Source: Actinoplanes sp040639655
GTDB lineage: Bacteria; Actinomycetota; Actinomycetes; Mycobacteriales; Micromonosporaceae
Length of the DNA stretch: 64,000 nucleotides
Direction: 5' to 3'
Assembly: GCF_040639655.1 (NCBI RefSeq)
Contig: NZ_JBFAAI010000002.1
Span: 248,001-312,000 of the forward strand
Under the pieces are notes generated by a model. That model did no database searches. It saw only the letters and a list, made by a program, of their open reading frames with translations, and was not told where the DNA came from. Both the position numbers and the translations under genes were made by a program. Of the stretch, positions 33,725 to 41,997 are shown piece after piece (the first letter of the stretch is position 1; every line of letters starts with the position of its first letter).

Positions 33725-33801
33725 CCGGCTTGCCGGGGAAGTGCCCGGCGTGGCCGCCGCCGGCCCGCTCAGGCCGGGGCCTGGGGTACGGCCGGCGGGT
33801 C

Positions 33802-35025
33802 TCAGCGGTAGCGGACCGGGAGGTGCTTGATGCCGTTGATCCAGCCCGAGCGCAGCCGCTGGGGTTCGCCGGCCAGACTGATCCCGGGCATGTGGTCGGC
33901 GATCGCGTGGAAGATCAGATCGATCTCGAGGCGGGCCAGGTTGGCGCCGAGACAGAAGTGGGCGCCGCTGCCGCCGAAGCCGAGGTGCGGGTTGGGGCTG
34001 CGGGTGATGTCGAAGGTGTACGGGTCGGCGAACACCGCGTCGTCGTAGTTCGCCGAGCCGTAGAACATCGCGACCCGCTGGCCCTTGCGGATCGGCTGGC
34101 CGGCCAGCACCGTGTCGTGCAGCGCGGTGCGCTGGAACACGTTGATCGGGCTGCCCCAGCGGACGAACTCGTCGACGGCCGTACGCGGGCGGGTCTGTTT
34201 GAACAGCTCCCACTGCTCCGGATGGGACAGCAGCGCGTGCATGCCGTGCGAGATGGCGTTGCGGGTCGTCTCGTTGCCGGCCACGGCGAGCATCAGCACG
34301 AAGAAGCCGAACTCGTCGACGGACAGGTGCTCGCCGTCGATCTCGGCCTTGACGAGGGTGGTGACGATGTCGTCGCGCGGGCAGGTCTGGCGCTCGTCGG
34401 CCATCTGCATGGCGTACCCGAGCAGGCCCATGGCGGACTCCATCGGGTCGGCGCCGCTGAACTCCGGATCGTCGTAGCCGATCATCGAGTTGGACCACTC
34501 GAAGACGTTGCGGCGGTCCTCCTGCGGCACGCCGAGAAGTTCGGCGATCGCTTGAAGGGGCAGTTCGCAGGCGACGTCGGTGACGAAGTCGCCACCCGGA
34601 GCGGCGGCCGCGCCGGACACGATCCTCAGAGCGCGGGCCTCCAGCGCGGTCCGCAGGCTGTTGACGGCCCGCGGAGTGAAACCGCGGGACACGATGGCGC
34701 GCTGCGCCGTGTGCTGCGGCGGGTCCATGTTGAGCAGGATGGCCTGCTGCATCTCGATACCCTCGCGGGTCATGTCCGGCTGGAACCGGGCGATCGCGGT
34801 GTTCTCCCGGCTGGAGAACGTGTCGCTGTTACGCGACACCGCCATCACGTCGGCGTGCCGGGTGACGGCCCAGTAGCCGTCGTCGTCGAATCCGGCGCTG
34901 CCACGCATCTGCGGGATCCAGCGGACCGGTTCGCTGCGGCGCATCTCGGCGAACTCGGCGTGCGGGATGCCGTGCAGGTAGATGTCCGGATCGGTGGGGT
35001 CGATGCGGGTGCGCGGCTCAGCCAC
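33802..35025 (-). CDS. cyp125: steroid C26/C27-monooxygenase cytochrome P450 CYP125
   Basis: A 407-residue P450 that should oxidise the terminal methyl of the cholesterol/cholestenone side chain to the carboxylic acid. Heme ligand C358 lies in GFGGSGAHFCLGANLAR; the I-helix has AVAGNETTRN; ExxR is in the K-helix region. The C-terminus RSGWINGIKHLPV and the FYGSANYDDAVF segment are strongly CYP125-like. The GTG at 35025 has GGAGGA 3-6 nt upstream; a longer frame to 35091 would run through the operator at 35038. Divergent from fadA5, exactly as Rv3545c/Rv3546. CYP142 is the alternative but fits less well. Confidence 0.92.
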   Translation of the reverse strand: MAEPRTRIDPTDPDIYLHGIPHAEFAEMRRSEPVRWIPQMRGSAGFDDDGYWAVTRHADVMAVSRNSDTFSSRENTAIARFQPDMTREGIEMQQAILLNMDPPQHTAQRAIVSRGFTPRAVNSLRTALEARALRIVSGAAAAPGGDFVTDVACELPLQAIAELLGVPQEDRRNVFEWSNSMIGYDDPEFSGADPMESAMGLLGYAMQMADERQTCPRDDIVTTLVKAEIDGEHLSVDEFGFFVLMLAVAGNETTRNAISHGMHALLSHPEQWELFKQTRPRTAVDEFVRWGSPINVFQRTALHDTVLAGQPIRKGQRVAMFYGSANYDDAVFADPYTFDITRSPNPHLGFGGSGAHFCLGANLARLEIDLIFHAIADHMPGISLAGEPQRLRSGWINGIKHLPVRYR

Positions 35026-35037
35026 AGCTCCTCCTAC

Positions 35038-35051
35038 AGCAACAAGTTCTA
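35038..35051. promoter_or_regulatory. KstR-type operator for cyp125
   Basis: AGCAACAAGTTCTA matches TnnAACnnGTTnnA except the first base. It lies 12 nt upstream of the chosen cyp125 GTG. Confidence 0.65.
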
Positions 35052-35093
35052 CCGATTCAAACACGGGAACAGAGAGATTTGGTAGCTTCAATC

Positions 35094-35107
35094 GAGAACA
35101 CGTTCTA
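35094..35107. promoter_or_regulatory. KstR-type operator for fadA5
   Basis: GAGAACACGTTCTA matches TnnAACnnGTTnnA except the first base, and shares AGAACACGTTCTA with the kshA/hsaA site at 51752. It lies 13 nt before the fadA5 GTG. Confidence 0.75.
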
Positions 35108-35120
35108 GCTGGAGGTCGCG

Positions 35121-36221
35121 GTGGGCGTACCGGTGATCGTCGATGCGATCCGGACCCCGATCGGCAAGCGTGGCGGCTGGCTGTCCGGCCTGCACCCGGC
35201 CGAGCTGCTGGGGGTGGCCCTGCGCCGGATCGCCGGAAACCACGAGGTGGAGCAGGCGATCGGCGGCTGCGTCACCCAGGGCGGCGAGCAGTCGAACAAC
35301 ATCACGCGTACGGCCTGGCTGCACGCCGGACTGCCGCACACCACCGGCTGCACCACGATCGACGCCCAGTGCGGTTCGGCGCAGCAGGCCGCGCACCTGA
35401 TCGCCGGCCTGATCGCCACCGACGCGATCAGTGCGGGCGTGGCCTGCGGGGTCGAGTCGATGAGCCGGGTCCCGTTGCGTGCCAACCTCGGCGACGCGGG
35501 GCTCCCCCGGCCGGACTCCTGGGACCTCGATCTGCCCAACCAGTACGTGGCGGCCGAGCGGATCGCCGAGCGCCGCGGTCTCACCCGCGCCGACCTGGAC
35601 CGGTTCGGGGTGCGCTCGCAGAGTCATGCGGCTCGGGCATGGGCCGGGGGCCGGTTCGACCGTGAGGTGATCCCGGTCGGTGACGTGCACCGTGACCAGG
35701 GATTGCGCGAGACCACCTTCGAGGGGCTGTCCGGCTTGAAACCGGTGCTTCCGGACGGCCGGCACACGGCCGGCACCTCGTCGCAGATCTCCGACGGAGC
35801 GGCGGCCGTGCTGCTGATGGACGCCGGCCGGGCCCGCGGTCTCGGACTGCGGCCGCGGGCGCGGATCGTCGCGCAGTGCCTGGTCGGGGCCGAGCCCTAC
35901 TACCACCTGGACGGGCCGATCGCGGCCACCGACCGGGTCCTGGCCCGGGCCGGCATGAAGATCGACGACCTGGACCGGTGCGAGGTGAACGAGGCGTTCG
36001 CCGGCGTGGTGCTCTCCTGGCTCGCCGTGCACCGCGCCGATCCGGACCGGGTCAACGTCAACGGCGGGGCGCTGGCCCTGGGCCATCCGGTGGGGAGCAC
36101 CGGGGCCCGCCTGCTGACCACCGCCCTGCACGAGCTGGAGCGGTCAGACTCGACGACGGCGCTGGTCACCATGTGCGCCGGTGGGGCGATGTCGACCGCG
36201 ACGATCATCGAACGCCTGTAG
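35121..36221 (+). CDS. fadA5: steroid side-chain thiolase FadA5
   Basis: A 366-residue thiolase that should cleave 3-ketoacyl-CoA intermediates of the sterol side chain, releasing acetyl- or propionyl-CoA. The full thiolase catalytic set is present: nucleophile C84 (DAQCGSAQQ), NEAFAG, H322 (GHPVGSTGAR) and C352 (CAGGAM). GTG start with GGAGG 5 nt upstream. It pairs divergently with cyp125 over two KstR-type sites. A tiny membrane protein gene follows after 11 nt. Confidence 0.93.
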   Translation: MGVPVIVDAIRTPIGKRGGWLSGLHPAELLGVALRRIAGNHEVEQAIGGCVTQGGEQSNNITRTAWLHAGLPHTTGCTTIDAQCGSAQQAAHLIAGLIATDAISAGVACGVESMSRVPLRANLGDAGLPRPDSWDLDLPNQYVAAERIAERRGLTRADLDRFGVRSQSHAARAWAGGRFDREVIPVGDVHRDQGLRETTFEGLSGLKPVLPDGRHTAGTSSQISDGAAAVLLMDAGRARGLGLRPRARIVAQCLVGAEPYYHLDGPIAATDRVLARAGMKIDDLDRCEVNEAFAGVVLSWLAVHRADPDRVNVNGGALALGHPVGSTGARLLTTALHELERSDSTTALVTMCAGGAMSTATIIERL

Positions 36222-36232
36222 AGGAGCCACCC

Positions 36233-36400
36233 ATGGTCCCCATCAAGGTCATGCTGCTCAGCGCGGTCCTCGCGACGGCGCTGGCCGCCGTCGGCGTCAC
36301 CGCGGTGATGACGGCGCTGAATCCCACCGCCAGCGAGGTCGCCCAGAACTCCATCGGGAACGACCCGATGCTCCCGCCGGAATTCTACGGACAACGATAG
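36233..36400 (+). CDS. small membrane protein, DUF2613-like
   Basis: A 55-residue protein with a single hydrophobic helix (about residues 5-28, VMLLSAVLATALAAVGVTAV) and a short polar tail ending MLPPEFYGQR. GAGGAG lies 7 nt upstream of the ATG. It follows fadA5 by 11 nt and precedes a terminator, so it is probably the last gene of the KstR-controlled fadA5 transcript. It resembles the small actinobacterial DUF2613 proteins in size and layout; function unknown. Confidence 0.75.
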   Translation: MVPIKVMLLSAVLATALAAVGVTAVMTALNPTASEVAQNSIGNDPMLPPEFYGQR

Positions 36401-36410
36401 GTTCGCCCGC

Positions 36411-36432
36411 CTCCCCCGCTTCGGCGGGGGAG
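36411..36432. terminator. bidirectional terminator with UUCG loop
   Basis: CTCCCCCGC (36411-36419) pairs perfectly with GCGGGGGAG (36424-36432) around a TTCG tetraloop. It sits between the convergent fadA5 operon and the DUF3068 gene. There is no strong T-run. Confidence 0.85.
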
Positions 36433-36484
36433 ACAATGCCTTGTTCTGTACGGCCACGCGCACCCGGGTGGCGCGGAGACCGCC

Positions 36485-37501
36485 CTACGGCACCGGCGTC
36501 CTCACCGGCTCGGGCACGCCGGCCGCCCGGTGACCGCCCCGCCGCCCCGGCCCGCTCGCCAGCAGCAGGCCCGCGACGATGCCCGCCAGCCCGAGGACGG
36601 CAAGGCCGGCCGGCACCCACTTCCCGAGCAGGTTGAGCTGGTCCCGGCCGTTCGCCGCCTGCTCGCCGACCGCTTTCATGGTGGCCTGGTCGTACCGCAG
36701 GTCGGCGTCGAAGATGACGACCCGCTCGCCGATGTCCGGCACCAGCTCGCGGTGCTGCTGCTCCAGGTACCCGATGATGGCGCCGGTCTGCGGTTCGACC
36801 CACAGCGTGCGGGTGGCCCGGTAGGAGATGGTCCCGCTGGTCGCTCCGGGCGCCAGGAAGGCCAGCAACGCGCCCAGGCTGTCCGGGCTCATCTCGACCC
36901 GCTGCTCGGGGACCCGCTGCAGGAACCGGTACGCGGGCAGCCCGTTGTACTCCACCTCGGCCTGGTACTCGATCGGCAGCACCCGGCCGAGAGTGGAGTC
37001 CCAGTACTGGTAGGTGCGCTTCTCGGTGCCGAACGGGAAGAGGTAGAGCTGGCCGGCGAACGCCACGTTTCCGGGTGTGCAGGGCGCCTGGACCTCGACG
37101 TGGCACTGACCCTCCCACGGCACCGCCTCGCCGGACCGGCGGTCGAGGGCGACGCGGCTCTCGGCACTGTTGATGATCTCGCCGGTGTCGATCCGGTTCG
37201 TGGCGTGGTACACGTTCCAGACCAGGGTCTCGCCGTCGAGCCCGGCGGCCGCCTGGAAGTCCGGTTTGATGCCCGTGACGGAGCGCAGGCCGGCGTTCTC
37301 CACGACCACCTGCGGCGTCCCGTTCGGGAGAGCCTTCGCCTGTACGAACGACGCGTTCGCGGTCTCCACGGCCACGTCGGGCGGCACCAGATCGAGCGGC
37401 ACCTTCCGCTGGGACGGCACGATGACCCAGGCCAGAGCCATCGCGAAGAGCAGACACACTATGCCGAGACCGAACACTGCCGCACCGGTGATCCGCCGCA
37501 T
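36485..37501 (-). CDS. DUF3068/PorA-family membrane-anchored protein, KstR-controlled
   Basis: A 338-residue envelope protein with an N-terminal membrane helix (about 6-27, GAAVFGLGIVCLLFAMALAW), a large extracytoplasmic domain and a second helix near 300 (AVLGLAGIVAGLLLA), then a short cytoplasmic tail. The extracytoplasmic domain has one nearby Cys pair (GQCHVEVQAPC) and motifs RRSGEAVPWEG and LWVEPQTG typical of DUF3068. ATG 37501 has GGGAGG upstream. A perfect KstR-type site lies 34 nt upstream, so it belongs to the steroid regulon; a role in steroid uptake or envelope adaptation is inferred. Confidence 0.85.
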   Translation of the reverse strand: MRRITGAAVFGLGIVCLLFAMALAWVIVPSQRKVPLDLVPPDVAVETANASFVQAKALPNGTPQVVVENAGLRSVTGIKPDFQAAAGLDGETLVWNVYHATNRIDTGEIINSAESRVALDRRSGEAVPWEGQCHVEVQAPCTPGNVAFAGQLYLFPFGTEKRTYQYWDSTLGRVLPIEYQAEVEYNGLPAYRFLQRVPEQRVEMSPDSLGALLAFLAPGATSGTISYRATRTLWVEPQTGAIIGYLEQQHRELVPDIGERVVIFDADLRYDQATMKAVGEQAANGRDQLNLLGKWVPAGLAVLGLAGIVAGLLLASGPGRRGGHRAAGVPEPVRTPVP

Positions 37502-37534
37502 CGCGTCCTCCCAGGAACCCCCCCGCCCAGAAAC

Positions 37535-37548
37535 TAGAACGCGTTTCA
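37535..37548. promoter_or_regulatory. KstR-type operator for the DUF3068 gene
   Basis: TAGAACGCGTTTCA is a perfect match to TnnAACnnGTTnnA, between the 3' end of ipdF and the DUF3068 start. Both neighbours are on the minus strand, so it can only serve the DUF3068 gene. Confidence 0.8.
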
Positions 37549-37579
37549 ATCTACTGCTCCGTAACATCGATGGAAAGGG

Positions 37580-38356
37580 TTACGGATGCTGGCTGCTCAC
37601 CGAGACCACCTCACCGGTGAGATAGGACGCGTAGTCACTGGCCAGGAACGCCACCACGGTCGCTACCTCCCACGGTTCGGCGGCCCGCCCGAACGCCTCC
37701 CGCCGCGCCAGCGCGTCCAGCTCCGCCTCGCTCATCACCTTCGCCAGGAACGGATGGGCGGCCAGACTCGGCGCCACCGCGTTGACCCGGATTCCGTGCG
37801 CCGCCACATCCAGCGCCGTGCAGCGGGTGAACGCCATCACCCCGGCCTTGGCCGCCGCGTAGTGGGCCTGACCGGCCTGGGCCCGCCAGCCGAGCACCGA
37901 CGCGTTGTTGACGATCGCCCCGCCCCCGCCCTGGGCGATCATCTGGCGCAGCGCGGCGCGGGTGCACCGGAACGTACCGGTCAGCGTGACGTCCAGGACC
38001 AGCTCCCACTCCCCGTCCTCCATCTCGGTCACCGGCCGGTTGCCGCCCAGCCCGGCGTTGTTGACCAGCACGTCGAGCCGCCCGTACCGGGAGACCGCTC
38101 CGCCGATCAACCGCCGGACCGCGGCCTCGTCGGTGACGTCGCAGGGCACCGCCCACACCCGGCCCGGATAGGCGGACGACAGCAGATCACGGGTCTCGCC
38201 GAGGCGGCGCTCGTGACTGTCGCCGAGCACCACCCGCGCACCCTCGTCGAGGCAGCGGCGGGCCACCGCCGAGCCGATGCCGGCACCGGCCGCCGCGGTG
38301 ACCACCACGACCTTTCCGGCCAGCAGGTCGTGCCCCGGCGGTCCGGTCCCGATCAT
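37580..38356 (-). CDS. ipdF: IpdF, SDR of steroid ring C/D degradation
   Basis: A 258-residue SDR matching Rv3559c along nearly its whole length as I recall it (GKVVVVTAAAGAGIGSAVAR, SHERRLGET, NNASVLGWRAQ, SDYASYLTGEV). IpdF is a 5-hydroxy dehydrogenase acting on the HIP-CoA branch after ring A/B removal. S153, Y166 and K170 are present, as is NNAG. It overlaps the fadE30 stop (4 nt), so the two are coupled behind the KstR2-type operator. Confidence 0.92.
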   Translation of the reverse strand: MIGTGPPGHDLLAGKVVVVTAAAGAGIGSAVARRCLDEGARVVLGDSHERRLGETRDLLSSAYPGRVWAVPCDVTDEAAVRRLIGGAVSRYGRLDVLVNNAGLGGNRPVTEMEDGEWELVLDVTLTGTFRCTRAALRQMIAQGGGGAIVNNASVLGWRAQAGQAHYAAAKAGVMAFTRCTALDVAAHGIRVNAVAPSLAAHPFLAKVMSEAELDALARREAFGRAAEPWEVATVVAFLASDYASYLTGEVVSVSSQHP

Positions 38357-39495
38357 CCGCGAGCCTGCCGGGGCAGACCGAGCACCCGTTCGGCGATGAT
38401 GCCGCGCTGGATCTCGTTGGAGCCGCCGTAGATGGTGTCCGCCCGGCTGAACAGGAAGTACGTCTCCCAGCGGCGCACCGACGACGGGTCGGCGTCACCG
38501 TGGGCGAGGACGTCCATGGCGAGTTCGCCGAGACCCTGACGCCAGCGGGTCCAGAGCAGTTTGATCACCGAGGGCGCGGCCGGCGACGGCTCACGCAGGA
38601 CCCGCAGGGTGTGCGCACGCAGCACGGTGAGATCGATCCAGGCCCGGGTGAGCCGGTCGCGCAGCAGCGGATCGGCTGCCGCGCCGATGCACCGCGCCAC
38701 CTCGACCAGGTCGTCCAGGTCACGCTGGAAGCCGATCTGCTGGCCGACGGTGGCGGCGCCGCGCTCGTGGGCGAGGGTGGCCATGGCGACCTTCCAGCCC
38801 TGTCCCGGTTCGCCGACGACCAGGTCCGCCTCGGTGACCGCGTCGTCGAAGAACACCTCGTTGAACTCGCTGTCCCCGGTCAGCTGCCGGATCGGCCGGA
38901 CCGTGACGCCGGGCTGCCGCATCGGCACGAGCAGGTAGGACAGTCCCGCCGAGCGCGGGCCTCCGGCTGGCGCGGGTGCCGTACGGGCCAGCACGAAACA
39001 CCAGTCCGCCACGTGAGCCAGTGAGGTCCACACCTTCTGGCCGCTGATCACCCACCGGCCGCCGTCGAGCCGCGCGCGGGTCGTCGCCCCGGCCAGGTCC
39101 GAACCGGCGCCGGGCTCGGAGTAGCCCTGGCACCACAGGTCCTCGACCGCGGCCAGGGCCGGCAGGAAGCGGCGCCGCTGTCCGGGTGTGCCGAGATCGA
39201 TCAGGGTGGGGCCGACCATGGTGGTGCCGATGTGGTCGACGCGGCTCGGGGCGCCGGCTCTCGCGTACTCCTCATGGAAGATGACCTGCTGGGACAGGGA
39301 CGCGCCGCGCCCACCGTGTGCCACCGGCCACGCCAGCGTGGTCCAGCCGGCCGCGGCGAGCCGCCGGGCGAAGGCGAGCCGCTGCTCGAAGGCCTGGTTC
39401 TCCCGGCCGGGACCGCCGGCCCCGCGCAGATCGCCGGTCACGTTGGCGGCCAGCCACTCGCGGATCTCCCGCCGGAACGCATCGTCGTCGGTCAC
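38353..39495 (-). CDS. fadE30: acyl-CoA dehydrogenase FadE30
   Basis: A 380-residue FAD-dependent acyl-CoA dehydrogenase, expected to desaturate the propionate side chain of the C/D-ring intermediate as its CoA ester. Visible parts: CQGYSEPGAGSDLA (FAD loop), WTSLAHVADWCF, the middle beta domain, and the C-terminal GGSNEIQRGIIAERVLGLPR. The GTG at 39495 is chosen (VTDDDAFRREIREWL), with GGGGAGG 9 nt upstream; a longer frame reaches into the operator. Gene order ipdF-fadE30 divergent from fadD3 is the same as Rv3559c-Rv3561. Confidence 0.9.
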   Translation of the reverse strand: MTDDDAFRREIREWLAANVTGDLRGAGGPGRENQAFEQRLAFARRLAAAGWTTLAWPVAHGGRGASLSQQVIFHEEYARAGAPSRVDHIGTTMVGPTLIDLGTPGQRRRFLPALAAVEDLWCQGYSEPGAGSDLAGATTRARLDGGRWVISGQKVWTSLAHVADWCFVLARTAPAPAGGPRSAGLSYLLVPMRQPGVTVRPIRQLTGDSEFNEVFFDDAVTEADLVVGEPGQGWKVAMATLAHERGAATVGQQIGFQRDLDDLVEVARCIGAAADPLLRDRLTRAWIDLTVLRAHTLRVLREPSPAAPSVIKLLWTRWRQGLGELAMDVLAHGDADPSSVRRWETYFLFSRADTIYGGSNEIQRGIIAERVLGLPRQARG

Positions 39496-39535
39496 TGGCG
39501 TCGCCTCCCCGATCACGCGTAGGCTCACGCTACCG

Positions 39536-39549
39536 ACCAAGCACTTGCT
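39536..39549. promoter_or_regulatory. KstR2-type operator between fadE30 and fadD3
   Basis: ACCAAGCACTTGCT is an exact fit to AnCAAGnnCTTGnT, the KstR2 consensus as I recall it, within a longer palindrome CCAAGCACTTGCTTGG. It lies 40 nt from fadE30 and 61 nt from fadD3, and no KstR-type site is present here. Confidence 0.85.
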
Positions 39550-39610
39550 TGGTAAAGCTTTCGGTACGGCCGTCCCGGCATGGCCGTCCCGGTACGGCCT
39601 GGGAGGTCCG

Positions 39611-41164
39611 ATGGAGACCGTTCCGGCGGCGGTGGCACGGGCAGCGCACGATTACGGCAGGGAACCCGCGCTGGTCGATCCGTATCAGCGGCGGTGGAAC
39701 TTCGCCGAGCTGCACGACGATGTGACGACCGTTGCGCGCGCGTTGATCGCGTCCGGCATCGCACCCGGCGACCGGGTCGCGCTCTGGGCGCCGAACACCG
39801 CGCGCTGGGTGCTGGCCGCCCTCGGTGTGGCCTGCGCCGGAGCGACTCTCGTACCGATCAACACCCGGTTCACCGGCGGTGAGGCGGCCGGCATCATCCG
39901 CCGCAGCCACGCGAAGGGCCTGATCGTGACCGGGCCGTTCCTCGGCATCGACCGGCTCGCGTCGCTCCCGGCCGGGACCCTGCCGCCCTTCGTGCTCCCA
40001 CTGCCGCACTGGGACGCGTTCCTCGGCCGGGCTGCCGCGGTCCCGGTGGCCACGGCCTCCGCAAGGGCCTCGGCGGTACGTCCGGACGACCTCGCCGACA
40101 TCCTGTTCACCTCCGGCACCACCGGGGTCAGCAAGGGCGTGATGAGCGCGCACCGGCAGTCGCTGGGCGTGGCGCGCGCGTGGGCCGGGATCGCCGGGCT
40201 GAGCGTCCGCGACCGCTACCTGGTGATCAACCCGTTCTTCCACAGCTTCGGCCTGAAAGCCGGCATCCTGGCGTGCCTGACCAGCGGGGCGACGATCGTG
40301 CCGCAAGCCGTGTTCGACGTGCCGCGCACCTTCGACCTGATCGAGCACGAGCACGTCACCGTGCTGCCCGGGCCGCCGACCCTCTACCTGGGGCTGCTCG
40401 GCCATCAGAGCCGGATCGGGCGCTCGCTCGGATCGCTGCGGCTGGCCGTCACCGGAGCCGCGGCCGTGCCACCGGTGCTGGTCGAGCGGATCCGCGACGA
40501 GCTGGGCTTCGCGACGGTCCTGACCGCGTACGGACTGACCGAGGCCGTGGTGGCGACCATGTGCCGGCCCGGCGACGACACCCGGACCGTCGCGTGCACC
40601 AGCGGGCGGGCCGCCGCCGGATTCGAGGTGCGGATCGCCGAGAAGGACGGCGAGGTGCTGCTGCGCGGGCCCAACCTGATGCTCGGCTACCTCGACGACC
40701 CGGACGCCACCGCGTCGGCCGTCGACCCGGACGGCTGGCTGCACACCGGCGACGTGGGACGGCTCGACGAGCACGGCAACCTGACGATCACCGACCGGCT
40801 CAAGGACATGTACGTGTGCGGCGGCTTCAACGTCTACCCGGCCGAGGTGGAACGGGTGATCGCCGGGCTGCCCGGCGTGGCCGAGGTGGCCGTCGTGGGG
40901 GTGCCCGACGAACGGCTCGGCGAGATCGGCCGCGCCTATGTGGTGCCGCGGCCCGGGCACGAACCCGACCCGGACGCGGTGATCGCCTTCTGCCGGGAAC
41001 GGCTCGCCGGCTACAAGGCGCCACGCTCGGTCGAGCTGCGGTCCGAACTCCCGCACAACGCGAGCGGGAAGGTCCTCAAATACCTGCTGCGGGAGCCCAC
41101 CGCCCCGGCCCTTCCACACCGCACGCCAGGGCCGGAAGGACGATCCGGAGGAGGACCCGCATGA
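39611..41164 (+). CDS. fadD3: HIP-CoA synthetase FadD3
   Basis: A 517-residue adenylate-forming ligase that activates the ring C/D propionate (HIP) with CoA, the committed step of ring C/D breakdown. It matches mycobacterial FadD3 throughout: TVPAAVARAAHDYG start, WAPNTARWVLA, ILFTSGTTGVSKGV, INPFFHSFGLKAGILACL, TAYGLTEAVVATMCRP, GWLHTGDVGRLDEHGN, DRLKDMYVCGGFNVYPAEVE and ASGKVLKYLLRE. ATG 39611 with GGGAGG upstream; the frame extends far upstream but that is antisense to fadE30. HIP-CoA is the known KstR2 effector, so regulation by the upstream site would close the loop. Confidence 0.94.
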   Translation: METVPAAVARAAHDYGREPALVDPYQRRWNFAELHDDVTTVARALIASGIAPGDRVALWAPNTARWVLAALGVACAGATLVPINTRFTGGEAAGIIRRSHAKGLIVTGPFLGIDRLASLPAGTLPPFVLPLPHWDAFLGRAAAVPVATASARASAVRPDDLADILFTSGTTGVSKGVMSAHRQSLGVARAWAGIAGLSVRDRYLVINPFFHSFGLKAGILACLTSGATIVPQAVFDVPRTFDLIEHEHVTVLPGPPTLYLGLLGHQSRIGRSLGSLRLAVTGAAAVPPVLVERIRDELGFATVLTAYGLTEAVVATMCRPGDDTRTVACTSGRAAAGFEVRIAEKDGEVLLRGPNLMLGYLDDPDATASAVDPDGWLHTGDVGRLDEHGNLTITDRLKDMYVCGGFNVYPAEVERVIAGLPGVAEVAVVGVPDERLGEIGRAYVVPRPGHEPDPDAVIAFCRERLAGYKAPRSVELRSELPHNASGKVLKYLLREPTAPALPHRTPGPEGRSGGGPA

Positions 41165-41997
41165 GCGACGAGGTGCTCTACGAGCGGCGCGGGCCGGTCG
41201 CGCTCGTCACGATGAACCGGCCGCGTTACCGCAACGCGCAGAACTCGGCCATGACGTACGCGCTCGACGACGCGTTCACCCGGGCCGTCGACGACGATGA
41301 CGTACGGGTGATCGTGCTGGCCGGCGCGGGCGATCACTTCTCCGCCGGGCACGACATCGGCACCCCGGAACGCGACGCCGACACGCCGTTCCCGCGACGG
41401 GCGGTGACCTGGTGGGACCACACCACGAAGGCCGGAGCCGATCGGCGGTACGCCCGCGAGTCGGAGGTCTACCTCGGCATGTGCCGGCGCTGGCGGGACA
41501 TCCCGAAACCGTCGATCGCCATGGTGCAGGGCGCCTGCGTGGCCGGTGGGCTGATGCTCGCCTGGGTGTGCGACCTGATCGTCGCGGCCGAGGACGCGTT
41601 CTTCGCCGACCCGGTGCTGCGGATGGGCATTCCCGGCGTCGAGTACTTCGCCCACCCGTGGATGGTGGGACCGCGTCTCGCCCGGGAGATGCTCTTCACC
41701 GGGGATCGATGGGGAGCGCGACGGGCGTACGAGATCGGGATGGTCAACCGGATCGTGCCGCGCGCCGCGCTGGAGACCGAGACCCTCGCCGTGGCCGCGA
41801 GGATCGCCACGATGCCGCCGTTCGGGCTGGCGCTGGCGAAACGCGCGGTGAACCAGTGCGAGGACCAGATGGGCATGCGCGCCGGGATGGACGCGGTGTT
41901 CGGCCTGCATCATGTGGCTCATTCGCACAACGCCGAGGTCAGCGACGACCCGCTGGCCGGTCTCGACGCCGCCGCCATGAAGAGGGCCGCGAGGTGA
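41161..41997 (+). CDS. enoyl-CoA hydratase/isomerase family protein
   Basis: A 278-residue crotonase-fold enzyme. Oxyanion-hole segments are GAGDHFSAGHDIGTP (about 57-71) and QGACVAGGLMLAW (about 123-135); the aligned acidic region is FADPVLRMGIPGVEY. It is coupled to fadD3 (ATGA overlap) and to the next fadE (GTGA overlap), so it acts on ring C/D CoA intermediates. It does not look like the ring-D hydrolase EchA20; the AMTYALDDAF and WWDHTTKAG segments suggest an EchA13-type protein. M. tuberculosis has no echA at this position, so this is an addition to the fadD3-fadE31 operon. Confidence 0.87.
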   Translation: MSDEVLYERRGPVALVTMNRPRYRNAQNSAMTYALDDAFTRAVDDDDVRVIVLAGAGDHFSAGHDIGTPERDADTPFPRRAVTWWDHTTKAGADRRYARESEVYLGMCRRWRDIPKPSIAMVQGACVAGGLMLAWVCDLIVAAEDAFFADPVLRMGIPGVEYFAHPWMVGPRLAREMLFTGDRWGARRAYEIGMVNRIVPRAALETETLAVAARIATMPPFGLALAKRAVNQCEDQMGMRAGMDAVFGLHHVAHSHNAEVSDDPLAGLDAAAMKRAAR

